Shown piece after piece: positions 9,567-18,013 of a DNA stretch of 64,000 bases. The DNA is from CAWDMN01 sp963803155 (GTDB lineage: Bacteria; Acidobacteriota; Terriglobia; Versatilivoradales; Versatilivoraceae), in contig CAWDMN010000081.1 in assembly GCA_963803155.1 (NCBI GenBank), forward strand, positions 1 through 64,000, read 5' to 3'. Numbering within the stretch: the first letter of the stretch is position 1; every line of letters starts with the position of its first letter. Both the position numbers and the translations under genes were made by a program. The notes under the pieces were generated by a model. That model saw nothing but the letters and a program-made list of their open reading frames with translations. It was not told where the DNA came from and ran no database searches.

Positions 9567-10684
9567 AAAGACTTTTACTTATCGGAATGGCTTTATTGCT
9601 ATCGGCCGGCGGAGCCTCGGCGCTGCAACCTGATTCAAAATCCGCAAAGGGAATTCCCCGCGACAAAGCCATCGCCGATGGGATCCAGCACATTGAGCAG
9701 GAATGCAACCGCAATGGCGGAGGCAACTGGAGCCAATGGTTCGCCAAACTGCAGCCGTTCCGGACGCATTTGGAGCTGCGCATCAAACAAGCCAAAGCCT
9801 TTAATCCACAAGCCAGCGGCCCTTTTGAAGGGCGCATGCCGGTTCTGGAGGCCAAGGGCGAGCCTCCGCTTTTTGAAACCGCCCCAGCCAGCTACATCCC
9901 TTATCTCTATGATGCCGCGGACATGGACTCCTGGCTGAGCAAACGGCCGGTACTTAAAACGGTTCCGGAGGTCTCACGCTGGCTCAAGAAAAAAGGGATT
10001 GACCTGATTTTCGTGCCCGTGCCTAAAGCGACCGAGGTTTATCCGGATCGCCAGGTAGAGGAAACGCCTGCCGACCGGTTGGTAGCGCCCCATATGCGTA
10101 AGCTGGTCTTGGAGCTGCTCCAAGCGGATGTGGAAGTTGTGGATCTGCTTCCTCTTTTCTTGAAGGCGCGGGATGAGAATCCGGAGATGCTTTATCTGCC
10201 ATCAGACCCCCATTGGTCCAGCCGGGCTCAGCAGATTGCCTGCCGGGAAATCGCCGCGCGCCTCCGGCGCTACTCCTTTATACAAGAAGCCCTGAACCAG
10301 CCGCCCGCATATCAGCTGGTCAGAGTCCTCATGAGGCCAAGGTCCGCGGGATATGAGGCGCTGACCCCGGACCAGAAAAGGCGCGTGGACTCCATTGATT
10401 ATGCCATCTTCCAGCTCAAATCACTCAAGGGGCAGCCCACACTCTCGGCGGATTCCCCTGTCATCCTGATGGGCGATAGTTTTACGGATGGCGTGATGCA
10501 GACGCTGCCACAGCACCTCAATATGCCCATCAACAATGCCTCCAATCCCGGCCAGATTACGGAGGCGATCAAAGACTTCGTGCGGGATCCCAGCCTGCTG
10601 GAGAAATGTAAAGCAATCGTCTGGATCAGCAATCATGCCGCCTTTTCCCATGAATGCTGTTGGAGCATTCCGCCGCTGCCTTGA
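9563..10684 (+). CDS. AlgJ/AlgX-like SGNH acetyltransferase, second copy
   Basis: Secreted SGNH-fold protein of 373 aa. GTG 9563 overlaps the upstream stop by 4 bp with GGAGAG just before it, so translation is coupled. A cleavable signal peptide (KRLLLIGMALLLSAGGASA) replaces the membrane anchor of the first copy. It has DPHW (about residue 216) and GDSF (about 303), the same catalytic layout as the upstream protein, but no extra C-terminal domain. The pair resembles AlgJ plus AlgX in Pseudomonas, where one protein relays acetyl and the other modifies the polymer; the division of labour here is inference. The C-terminus is short and Cys/Pro-rich (HECCWSIPPLP). Confidence 0.85.
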   Translation: MKRLLLIGMALLLSAGGASALQPDSKSAKGIPRDKAIADGIQHIEQECNRNGGGNWSQWFAKLQPFRTHLELRIKQAKAFNPQASGPFEGRMPVLEAKGEPPLFETAPASYIPYLYDAADMDSWLSKRPVLKTVPEVSRWLKKKGIDLIFVPVPKATEVYPDRQVEETPADRLVAPHMRKLVLELLQADVEVVDLLPLFLKARDENPEMLYLPSDPHWSSRAQQIACREIAARLRRYSFIQEALNQPPAYQLVRVLMRPRSAGYEALTPDQKRRVDSIDYAIFQLKSLKGQPTLSADSPVILMGDSFTDGVMQTLPQHLNMPINNASNPGQITEAIKDFVRDPSLLEKCKAIVWISNHAAFSHECCWSIPPLP

Positions 10685-10865
10685 CCAATGCCTTCCAAAT
10701 GCCTTCAAATGCCGCCAATCGGCCCGGATGACTACAGGGTGGACTCCCACCACCTCCGACGCCATACATAAAAAATCGACAGCTTCCTGTGTAGGCTAAT
10801 CACTCCGATGTCAGAAAAACCAATCCTTGCCTTTCCTCAGTCTCCCTGATAATAATGAGTTCACT

Positions 10866-10937
10866 ATGAAGGTTGATCTGCTGTTTTCCTTTGTGCGGAT
10901 CATACTCAGATCATCCATCCCAGGGGATTCTTCATGA
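10866..10937 (+). CDS. Candidate 23-codon leader peptide coupled to the radical SAM gene
   Basis: ATG 10866 starts a 23-residue frame (MKVDLLFSFVRIILRSS..., ending GDSS) whose TGA overlaps the ATG of the radical SAM gene as ATGA, the usual sign of translational coupling. It has a hydrophobic core and no Cys. The upstream Shine-Dalgarno is poor. It could be a peptide substrate of the SPASM enzyme, a coupling leader, or chance; nothing beyond position supports a function. Confidence 0.25.
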   Translation: MKVDLLFSFVRIILRSSIPGDSS

Positions 10938-12049
10938 ATCTGGCGGTAATGATCGAACAAGGGTTGTCGCATTTCCCATGGATGGGGAGATGGTACTGCC
11001 AACGGGGGGGACGACTCAAACGCCAATATTGTCTCCTGCTTGCTCAATGGGGGAGGCTAAAACCTGCCACTTTTGTCCAATGGCTGGCCACCTACCAATG
11101 TAACTACTCTTGCCCTTTTTGTGAGGCGTCGGCTGGCCGTTGCGCCCCTGACGAACTGACTACGGAAGAAGCTCGCGCGCTTATTGATGACTTGGCGGCG
11201 ATGGGATTGAAACGTTTTCTGATCTCTGGTGGCGAGCCATTTCAACGACCTGATTTGCCGGTTCTTTTGAAGCACGCTTCTGAGAAATCGCTCCAACTTG
11301 GCGTGGTCACCAATGGCTATTACATATCCCAGCATTGGAAACAATTGAAAGGGCTGCGCTGGTTTCTATATTTTACCAGCTTAGATGGCCTCGAAAAAGA
11401 TCATGATCGCTGGCGGGGAGTGGAAGGGAGTTTCAGCCGGGCTCTGGATGCTTTGAGACTCGTTGCCGATATTCATGTTCCGGTGCGAATGGTCAACACC
11501 GTCGTTCACGAAAATAATATCGATCAAATGGCCCAACTGATCCCCATTCTTAGATCGCATGGCGTCACGCATTGGCATTTAACCCCGCTCATGAACATAG
11601 GGCGCGCCCAAAGACAAGGGATTTTCCACCTCTCGCAGGCAACACTCCACACCCTATTGGAATTCGTTGATGCACATCAGTCCATACCTGGTCTCCATAT
11701 TGCGTTGGGAGAATCACACGGCTACCTCCAATGTTTTTCGGAAAAGCATGTTGGCAAACCCTTCTTCTGCGGAGCTGGCTTGACCCGCTGCTCGATCCTC
11801 CCCAACGGGGATGTCTTGGGCTGTCATCAAGTTTATGACTCCCGGCTGGCGGAAGGGAACATCCGCAAAAATCCTTTTTCCCAAATCTGGAAAGAGGGAT
11901 TCCAACGATTCCGGCAACCGCACATCCCCTCGGCATGCACTGAATGCCAATATCTCGACCAATGCCAGGGAGGGTGTTGGGCCGAAATGGAAAAACAGGG
12001 ACAATGTCTTAAGCCTCTCTGGGAAGGGCGTATTACGACGGATGAATAA
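10934..12049 (+). CDS. Radical SAM protein with SPASM-type C-terminus
   Basis: A 371-aa radical SAM enzyme. The [4Fe-4S]/SAM cluster motif CNYSCPFC (Cys56, Cys60, Cys63) is followed by the SAM-binding SGGEPF block. The C-terminal third carries CGAGLTRCSILPNGDVLGC and CTECQYLDQCQGGC, the cysteine pattern of SPASM/twitch domains that hold auxiliary Fe-S clusters in peptide- and protein-modifying enzymes (PqqE, AnSME-like). About 55 residues precede the radical SAM core, longer than a minimal enzyme. The gene starts 250 bp after the SGNH genes and overlaps the next gene by 8 bp, so the two downstream products probably act together. Substrate unknown: peptide, protein or envelope glycan are all possible. 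Confidence 0.88.
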   Translation: MNLAVMIEQGLSHFPWMGRWYCQRGGRLKRQYCLLLAQWGRLKPATFVQWLATYQCNYSCPFCEASAGRCAPDELTTEEARALIDDLAAMGLKRFLISGGEPFQRPDLPVLLKHASEKSLQLGVVTNGYYISQHWKQLKGLRWFLYFTSLDGLEKDHDRWRGVEGSFSRALDALRLVADIHVPVRMVNTVVHENNIDQMAQLIPILRSHGVTHWHLTPLMNIGRAQRQGIFHLSQATLHTLLEFVDAHQSIPGLHIALGESHGYLQCFSEKHVGKPFFCGAGLTRCSILPNGDVLGCHQVYDSRLAEGNIRKNPFSQIWKEGFQRFRQPHIPSACTECQYLDQCQGGCWAEMEKQGQCLKPLWEGRITTDE

Positions 12050-13028
12050 ACAGCTTCTCGAACCGCCTCCCGGCGTTCTTTTTCAATTCTGCAGCTGGAC
12101 CAAGCGCATTTGGCTTCTTCCCCGGACACTTCAAATCAAGCGCTGCCAGTGGCAATGGATCGCTAAGGATCAAAGACAAAAAGCCGATTTTGTGTACCTG
12201 GGAGAAGGGGAAAATCTCCCATATTTTTTGACCCTTTTGCCTGCCTCCGTCTCCTCCCAAGACTCCGATTCCGCACACTTCACCCGCCTCAATGCACAAA
12301 TCCCAAGCGAACTTGCCAATGGCCGGATCGTTTTCATTGAGCATAATCGCATGCTGGCACCGCTGTTTCCCGCGGGCGGACTTGTGTCCTACCCTTGGGT
12401 GCGCCAGGAGATTGACTTGGCCAGTGAGCGATATCATTCCCTTCGTCCCGCCATTGAAGCCAATTACGGGCGCAGGGTCCGCAAACATCATTTCATGATG
12501 GAGATTTCCAAAAGCGCAGCTGAAGTCGACCTTTTTTATGATGAGTTCTATGTGCCGCATTCCCAAAAACGATTTGGAGCCCAGACTCACCTGCGTAGCC
12601 GCCATGAGTTGCGCCGGGCAGTTCAAGCCGGGTTCCTGCTCAAAGTGATGTATCAAGGTCAATGGGTGGCGGGCGATGTCTGCCGGATTCACGAGAAACG
12701 TTTGATGGCTTTGGCCATCGGATTAAGGAAACGCAGTGAGACTCTGTGGCATATGGGAGCCATGTCCTCGGTCTATTATTTTATTTTGCAGTGGGCCGAA
12801 CAACATCAAATGCAGCGGATTGACTTGTTCCGGACTCGTCCCCATATCCGCGATGGAGTTTACAACCATAAGTCTCGCTGGGGAGCTCTTCCGCGGGTGG
12901 ATCCTTGGGTTCACCAGCAAATTCGCATCTACCTTCCCGCGGATCATTCGATTCCAGGGCCTTTAGAAGGTTTGTTGATCGAAAGGGCTCCGGGATTGAT
13001 CCCACTGCAGTCCCTCAAGATTAAATAA
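12042..13028 (+). CDS. FemAB/GNAT-like acyltransferase family protein
   Basis: About 328 aa starting at ATG 12042, inside the radical SAM stop region (8-bp overlap); starts further upstream would bury it in that gene. The fold signature is that of the double-GNAT FemAB/BioF2-like acetyltransferases: an N-terminal half with AGGLVSYPWVRQEI, and a C-terminal GNAT half (YDEFYVPHSQKRFG, LLKVMYQGQWVAGDV, IDLFRTRPHIRDGVYNHKSRWG). Such proteins add amino-acid or acyl groups in envelope, peptidoglycan and exopolysaccharide pathways. Placed after AlgI/AlgJ-type genes it may modify the same envelope polymer, or a product of its radical SAM partner. Family moderately sure, substrate unknown. Confidence 0.65.
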   Translation: MNKQLLEPPPGVLFQFCSWTKRIWLLPRTLQIKRCQWQWIAKDQRQKADFVYLGEGENLPYFLTLLPASVSSQDSDSAHFTRLNAQIPSELANGRIVFIEHNRMLAPLFPAGGLVSYPWVRQEIDLASERYHSLRPAIEANYGRRVRKHHFMMEISKSAAEVDLFYDEFYVPHSQKRFGAQTHLRSRHELRRAVQAGFLLKVMYQGQWVAGDVCRIHEKRLMALAIGLRKRSETLWHMGAMSSVYYFILQWAEQHQMQRIDLFRTRPHIRDGVYNHKSRWGALPRVDPWVHQQIRIYLPADHSIPGPLEGLLIERAPGLIPLQSLKIK

Positions 13029-13539
13029 AGTCGAATGTCAAACATAGGGCTCGAATCCCCTCTACTGGATCGAATTTCTTCTACGGTACTAAGGTCTGGC
13101 CATGGAGAGAATCAGGATCGTGGATTCGCTCCACAATCCAACTCCGCGATTCCATTATAAATTCAATCTCTTAATTACGCCCTCTCCTTCGCCCAAAAAG
13201 GAAAAGCCGGGAGGTTCCCCGGCCCTATCAAATCAGATTCACTATGTTTCTGCTCCGTTGCCGTTCTCACCTTTGGAAGAAATTTAACAAATAAATGCGG
13301 CACCCTCCCGCCTGGATTCACATGCTCCAGCGGATTATTGTCGATGCAGGAATATCGATAAAATGTTCGAAGATCTTCAAGTTTATATGGCCCAGGATCT
13401 GCGCTGGTGAAGCGTTCCTGGGGGCTTGAGTAGCATCAGGCGCCGAAGTAATCGAGGCCTGACTCATTATCAGGTTCTTTCGCGGTGAACTTCTGCCGGG
13501 GCGCAGAAGTTCTCAATTTTGAGCATTGGGAAATCAGCA
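13029..13539. other. Intergenic region between convergent GNAT-like gene and sdhB
   Basis: 511 bp with no credible gene. It contains a perfect hairpin at 13487-13512 (listed separately) 27 bp beyond the sdhB stop. Nothing else recognised. Confidence 0.5.
13487..13512 (-). terminator. Perfect 10-bp hairpin downstream of sdhB
   Basis: GAACTTCTGC, six-base loop, GCAGAAGTTC. It lies 27 bp past the sdhB stop in the sdh reading direction, where a terminator is expected. There is no U-tract, so it may be a factor-dependent end or an mRNA-stabilising 3' structure rather than an intrinsic terminator. Confidence 0.4.
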
Positions 13540-14316
13540 TCAGATTCCGCCGCCGGAATTTTCAGAGGGGGGACGGGAAGTGATTGCACTCTTGAGGAAA
13601 TCACGGTTCATCAGGGCAATCACATCCAATTTGATTCCTTTGGGGCAAACGGCTTCGCATTCGCCAATATTGGTGCAATGGCCGAAGGCTTCCGCGCGCA
13701 TCTGCTTCACCATGGCCATGGCGCGCTCGTACCGTTCCGGTTGTCCCTGGGGAAGAACATTGAGATGGGAAATTTTGGCCGCGGTAAACAGGGAAGCCGA
13801 CGCATTCGGGCATGCGGCGACACAGGCGCCGCAACCGATGCAGGCCGCGGCGTCCATGGCCCGTTCGGCGTCCGGCTTGGGAATGGGAATGGCATTGCCT
13901 TCGGGGGCGCTGCCGGTGGGAACCGACACGAATCCTCCCGCGGCAATGATCCGGTCCAAGGCGCTCCGATCCACCACCAAATCCCGAATCACCGGGAAAG
14001 CGGCTGCCCGCCATGGTTCCAAAACCAGTTCATCTCCATCATGGAATTGACGCATGTGGAGCTGGCAGCATGTGGTCCCAGGCTTTGGGCCATGGGGAAT
14101 TCCATTGATGACGAATCCGCACATGCCGCAAATGCCCTCGCGGCAATCATGATCGAAGGCAACCGGCTCTTCCCCCTTGGTAATAAGCTGCTCATTGAGC
14201 ACGTCCAGCATTTCGAGAAAAGACATGTGTTCATTCACGCTGGTAAGTTCATAGCGCACCAGGCGTCCCGATTGCTGGGCGGATTTCTGCCGCCAGATGT
14301 GTAAGGTGAGCTTCAT
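13540..14316 (-). CDS. sdhB: Succinate dehydrogenase/fumarate reductase iron-sulfur subunit
   Basis: Electron-transfer subunit of complex II (258 aa). The [2Fe-2S] site is CREGICGMC (Cys58, 63, 66) with a further Cys at 83/84. The [4Fe-4S] motif is CIGCGACVAACP (from Cys158) and the [3Fe-4S] region is GECEAVCPKG (about 215-225), so all three clusters of the chain are complete. It passes electrons from FAD in SdhA to quinone at SdhC. Last gene of sdhC-sdhA-sdhB, but separated from sdhA by 466 bp of hairpin-rich DNA instead of the usual tight spacing. The start is preceded by AGGAGAA. Confidence 0.96.
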   Translation of the reverse strand: MKLTLHIWRQKSAQQSGRLVRYELTSVNEHMSFLEMLDVLNEQLITKGEEPVAFDHDCREGICGMCGFVINGIPHGPKPGTTCCQLHMRQFHDGDELVLEPWRAAAFPVIRDLVVDRSALDRIIAAGGFVSVPTGSAPEGNAIPIPKPDAERAMDAAACIGCGACVAACPNASASLFTAAKISHLNVLPQGQPERYERAMAMVKQMRAEAFGHCTNIGECEAVCPKGIKLDVIALMNRDFLKSAITSRPPSENSGGGI

Positions 14317-14782
14317 GCCGGCTTCTCCTTTGTTTCAAAGTGCTCCTAAAAGTTATTCCGATGCACTATAGATTATTGCCTTGCAGGGGGCCGACAGAGT
14401 TTCGAGGCAGCATACCCCAGGCATATTGGTCTTTAACCGAACGCATTCCTGAAGTTTCAACATCTTTACCGCAACGCGGTAAAGGATATTCGCCTGGGGT
14501 AAGAGCGCGATTGATGCGCTCTTACCCCTAGTAGAGTGAATCTGAAATAGGTTCGCACTCCGCAGGAGCGCAGGAGAGGCGGGGGATGATCTCCTGCACC
14601 CGTTCCGGGTGCCGTAACGACAAACACGAATCAAGACCTGTGGTGCGCGGCACAAACCGCCGCGAACCACAGGCTAATTTCCCACACCGCTTCGCGGTGC
14701 CATCCGTAACACCAAATTAATTCGTTGAAACCCAGCGATGCGTTACGCTCTTCGAGCCAACGCATCCTACGTCTATGGCCTT
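14317..14782. repeat. Cluster of five hairpins between sdhA and sdhB
   Basis: Gene-free 466 bp with five hairpins in a row: 14464-14484 (CTTTACCGC, 3-nt loop, perfect), 14496-14528 (GGGGTAAGAGCGC, 7-nt loop, perfect 13 bp), 14596-14612 (GCACCCG, 3-nt loop), 14637-14673 (CCTGTGGT outer stem with an inner CGCGGC/GCCGCG-type stem) and 14685-14699 (CACCGC, 3-nt loop). It looks like an inserted composite of palindromic repeats. It could act as an mRNA processing or stabilising region that sets SdhA:SdhB ratios. Confidence 0.75.
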
Positions 14783-16696
14783 TTATTTGTAGCTGCGCTG
14801 TGCGGGTTTGACAAATTCAAACTCGAGCGTCTCCACATGCCGGAGCGGTTTTTTATTCACCCCCTGATACTCCCAAGCCGCGCCATGGCAGAAATGAGCA
14901 TCATCCCGCAAGGCTTCACCCTCGGGGGTCTGAAATTCCTCTCGAAAGTGCCCGCCGCATGATTCATTTCTCTCCAGGGCATCCCGGCAGATCAACTCCG
15001 CCAATTCCATGAAATCGGCCACACGTCCGGCTTTTTCCAGCGACTGGTTGAGCTCCTCATTTCCGCCCAGGATGTTCACATTTTGCCAGAATTCCTCGCG
15101 CAACGCCGGGATGCGCTCAAGGGCTTTTTGCAATCCCGCGGCATTTCGTCCCATGCCGCAATATTCCCACAGCAGCTTTCCCAACTCACGATGAAGACTA
15201 TCCACGGTCCGTTTGCCCCGTATCGAAAGAAGCCGCCTGGTCAAGGCATTGGTCTGTTCGAGCGCCTCACGGCAGGCGGGATGGGCATCGCTGACTTTCT
15301 CAAAGGAATTGGACGCCAGATAGTGTCCGAGAGTATAAGGAATGATGAAATATCCATCCGCCAGTCCCTGCATGAGAGCACTAGCTCCAAGGCGGTTGGC
15401 ACCGTGATCGGAGAAGTTGGCTTCGCCCAGTACAAAAAGTCCGGGGATGGTGCTCATCAGGTGATAATCGACCCAAAGTCCTCCCATGGTGTAATGCATG
15501 GCGGGGAAAATCCGCATGGGCGCTTTGTAGGGATCTTCCCCGGTGATGCGTTCGTACATGTCGAACAAGTTCCCGTAGCGCTCCTTCACACCATGCTGGC
15601 CCAGCCGCTGTATGGCATCAGAAAAGTCCAAGAAGACTCCCAGTCCCGTTTCCCCCACCCCCCGCCCTTGATCGCACACCAGCTTGGAAGCACGGCTCGC
15701 GACATCGCGCGGAACCAAATTGCCAAAGCTTGGATAACGCTGTTCTAGGTAATAGTCCCGCTCCTCTTCGGGTATTTGGTTCGGAGGCCGCGCATCCCCT
15801 TTCTTATTCGGGACCCAAATCCGGCCGTCATTACGCAGCGATTCGCTCATGAGCGTTAGTTTCGATTGATACTCACCACTCACCGGAATACAGGTGGGAT
15901 GGATTTGAGTAAAACAAGGATTGCCGAAAAGAGCTCCACGTTTGTGAGCCCGCCAGATGGCCGTGGTGTTGCATCCTTTGGCATTGGTGGACAAATAGAA
16001 AACATTCCCGTACCCCCCCGTGCCTAATACCACGGCATCGGCCAGATGCGCTTCAAATTTGCCGGTGATCAAGTCCCGCGTGACGATGCCGCGAGCTTTG
16101 CCATCGATGACTACGAGATCCAGCATCTCAGTCCGCGGGTGCATTTCCACTCCCCCGGCGGCAACTTGGCGCTGTAGTGCCTGATATGCCCCAAGCAATA
16201 ATTGTTGTCCGGTCTGCCCCCGGGCATAAAATGTGCGCGACACCTGAGCCCCGCCAAAAGAGCGGTTGGACAAAGTCCCCCCATATTCGCGGGCAAAAGG
16301 GACTCCCTGGGCTACGCATTGGTCGATGATGTTGACGCTCAACTCGGCAAGACGATAGACATTGGATTCGCGCGCTCGAAAGTCTCCCCCTTTGACCGTG
16401 TCGTAAAAGAGGCGGTAGACGCTGTCGCCATCGTTCTGATAATTTTTGGCGGCATTGATTCCCCCTTGTGCGGCAATGGAATGGGCACGGCGAGGGGAAT
16501 CCTGATAGCAGAAACACTTCACGTTATATCCCAGTTCCGCCAAGGTGGCGGCTCCCGCACCACCCGCCAATCCTGAACCCACCATAATCACGGTATATTT
16601 CCGCTTGTTGGCGGGATTCACCAGCTTCATTTCAAACTTGGTTTTGTCCCAGCGCTTTTCGATGGGACCGGAAGGAGTTCGTGCGTCAAGCTTCAT
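14783..16696 (-). CDS. sdhA: Succinate dehydrogenase/fumarate reductase flavoprotein subunit
   Basis: Catalytic FAD subunit of complex II (637 aa from ATG 16696, which has GAGG five bases upstream; GTG 16702 would add two residues). The Rossmann FAD-binding loop is VGSGLAGGAGAATLAELGY; the segment RRAHSIAAQGGINAAKNY holds the histidine that binds FAD covalently in this family. The active-site region HYTMGGLWVD and the FAD pocket DHGANRLGASALMQGL follow. Length and sequence style match the b558-family SdhA of Bacteroidetes, Acidobacteria and Verrucomicrobia rather than the proteobacterial type. The sdhC stop lies only 7 bp upstream, so the two are co-translated. Confidence 0.97.
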   Translation of the reverse strand: MKLDARTPSGPIEKRWDKTKFEMKLVNPANKRKYTVIMVGSGLAGGAGAATLAELGYNVKCFCYQDSPRRAHSIAAQGGINAAKNYQNDGDSVYRLFYDTVKGGDFRARESNVYRLAELSVNIIDQCVAQGVPFAREYGGTLSNRSFGGAQVSRTFYARGQTGQQLLLGAYQALQRQVAAGGVEMHPRTEMLDLVVIDGKARGIVTRDLITGKFEAHLADAVVLGTGGYGNVFYLSTNAKGCNTTAIWRAHKRGALFGNPCFTQIHPTCIPVSGEYQSKLTLMSESLRNDGRIWVPNKKGDARPPNQIPEEERDYYLEQRYPSFGNLVPRDVASRASKLVCDQGRGVGETGLGVFLDFSDAIQRLGQHGVKERYGNLFDMYERITGEDPYKAPMRIFPAMHYTMGGLWVDYHLMSTIPGLFVLGEANFSDHGANRLGASALMQGLADGYFIIPYTLGHYLASNSFEKVSDAHPACREALEQTNALTRRLLSIRGKRTVDSLHRELGKLLWEYCGMGRNAAGLQKALERIPALREEFWQNVNILGGNEELNQSLEKAGRVADFMELAELICRDALERNESCGGHFREEFQTPEGEALRDDAHFCHGAAWEYQGVNKKPLRHVETLEFEFVKPAQRSYK

Positions 16697-16703
16697 GGCC
16701 ACC

Positions 16704-17399
16704 TCACTGAATGATCCCGGCCAGAACAGCGACGGGAATGGAAACGTTGCCTATGCCGATCAAAATGGCGAATACCCGGGCAGAATTCTTCAGAACCGCA
16801 TCATAGCGTGGCTGGTTAAGACCCACGGATTGGAACATGCTCCAAAGCCCGTGGTAGAGATGAATCGCAAGGAGAATATTAGCCAGAATATAGAACGAGG
16901 AGGCCAACGGCTGTTGAAAACCGGTTACGACGTTGTGGTGAACGCTCAGGTATTGAAAAGCTGGATGAACCGAGCCAACGGTGAAGTGCAACAAATGATA
17001 AACCACGAAGGCCCCCACGATGGGACCACTCCAAATCATCGTGCGCGATGCATAGCTGGAATGTGAATTATCTTTCTTGTTGTACTGAACTGGTCGCGCC
17101 GCTCTGGATTCCCACCACAACTGAACGGAAAAGAAAACATGCAACAGGACGCAGGCCAACAACACCATCCTGGCCGCCCAAATCAGCGCCGGCTTGGAAT
17201 GCAGCAATTCTCCGTAGTGGTCAATGGCGTAGGTCCCATCGGCAGCTGGCGGAATAAATATCTGCAGGTTGCCGATCATATGGACCAGCACAAAACCAAA
17301 CAAGACAACTCCGGTGGCCGCTATCAAGGCCTTCCGGCTGACCTGTGCATCCCAAAGTCCCAGTGTGCGCCCCATGCTGATTGCCGTGGTGTTGTTCAT
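16704..17399 (-). CDS. sdhC: Succinate dehydrogenase cytochrome b558 subunit
   Basis: Single-chain membrane anchor of a di-haem complex II (232 aa), so no separate sdhD is needed. Start ATG 17399 has AGGGG upstream; the frame also extends to 17426, but that would overlap the regulatory region. Five hydrophobic helices are visible (ALIAATGVVLFGFVLVHMIG, MVLLACVLLHVFFSVQLWW, GPIVGAFVVYHLLHF, SSFYILANILLAIHLYHGLW, ILIGIGNVSIPVAVLAG), each of the first four with a His that can serve as haem ligand. First gene of the operon, 50 bp downstream of a perfect FNR-type box. Confidence 0.94.
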   Translation of the reverse strand: MNNTTAISMGRTLGLWDAQVSRKALIAATGVVLFGFVLVHMIGNLQIFIPPAADGTYAIDHYGELLHSKPALIWAARMVLLACVLLHVFFSVQLWWESRAARPVQYNKKDNSHSSYASRTMIWSGPIVGAFVVYHLLHFTVGSVHPAFQYLSVHHNVVTGFQQPLASSFYILANILLAIHLYHGLWSMFQSVGLNQPRYDAVLKNSARVFAILIGIGNVSIPVAVLAGIIQ

Positions 17400-17448
17400 A
17401 ACACGAGTCACCCCTTCTAAAATCAATTTCCCTGCGAATCAATCATCT

Positions 17449-17462
17449 TTGATTTACATCAA
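17449..17462 (-). promoter_or_regulatory. FNR/CRP-family box upstream of sdhC
   Basis: TTGATTTACATCAA is a perfect match to the FNR palindrome TTGAT-N4-ATCAA. It is centred about 56 bp before the sdhC ATG in an otherwise gene-free region. FNR-type regulators commonly control sdh or frd by oxygen; close to the start, as here, the site could act as a repressor site under anoxia or as an activator site if transcription starts near the gene. Confidence 0.65.
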
Positions 17463-17945
17463 AAAACAGCCAATTGTCCGATTTTCCACGCAATCCGGGA
17501 GATTGGAGGAGTTGGCAATCCCTGGTGATTTGAATCCCACATTTGATCGATGAGTGACAGCGGGTTTAGGCAGAACATCCGTTGGTTTTGTGTCTGGCGA
17601 CTGCCGACAGGATAAATGATCCCTCGGCTAGCAGATTCTCAATCCTGAACTACTATAAAATAACACAACCTAATCCTTTCTGCCTCGAAGTCAGGTCGAT
17701 TATTTGAAATTTCTGCCAATCCGCTTAAGTCACCATATCTTTCGTCGTCCTATTTGGGGACTCCCTGGGACAAGCATGGATGGAGGCGGCGTGCCCTACC
17801 CCGTCTGGATTTGCCAAGCTTGCTCAGACGGCCTGAGGGCAGGCCGCCCCACCATCATCCCAATTTTAATCCTCTTATTGAGCCAGCCATGCTGGTTTGA
17901 GTACCTCCTCGGACTTAAACCTTCTCCGCTTGTCCGCGAATGTTT
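17463..17945. other. Intergenic region between divergent sdhC and rrf2
   Basis: About 480 bp with no credible gene. It contains dispersed repeat copy B (17773-17861). The plus-strand frame at 17704-17949 merely reads through the repeat. The AT-rich last part leads into the rrf2 promoter. Confidence 0.5.
17773..17861 (-). repeat. Dispersed palindromic repeat, copy B
   Basis: Inverted relative to copy A at 5349-5436 and about 90% identical by eye over ~88 bp, with a small insertion near the GGATGATGG end. It sits between sdhC and rrf2. Confidence 0.8.
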
Positions 17946-17973
17946 TTGACTTTTCCAATTTTGTTTTTATAAT
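17946..17973 (+). promoter_or_regulatory. Sigma-70-type promoter of the first rrf2 gene
   Basis: TTGACT at 17946-17951, 16-bp spacer, TATAAT at 17968-17973. The predicted transcription start near 17980 lies in TAATAGTCTATTA (17970-17982), a small palindrome (TAATA, GTC, TATTA) that could be an autoregulatory operator for the Rrf2 protein; the palindrome is short and uncertain. Confidence 0.65.
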
Positions 17974-18013
17974 AGTCTATTAGTTCTATAGTTTTTATAT
18001 TAAAGGATTGGAT

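Noticed and set aside
12033..12692. Minus-strand frame inside the FemAB/GNAT-like gene
   Set aside because: Opposite strand of a gene with clear coupling to radical SAM; no family match.
13519..14304. Long plus-strand frame opposite sdhB
   Set aside because: Antisense shadow of sdhB; the three cluster motifs make the minus strand certain.
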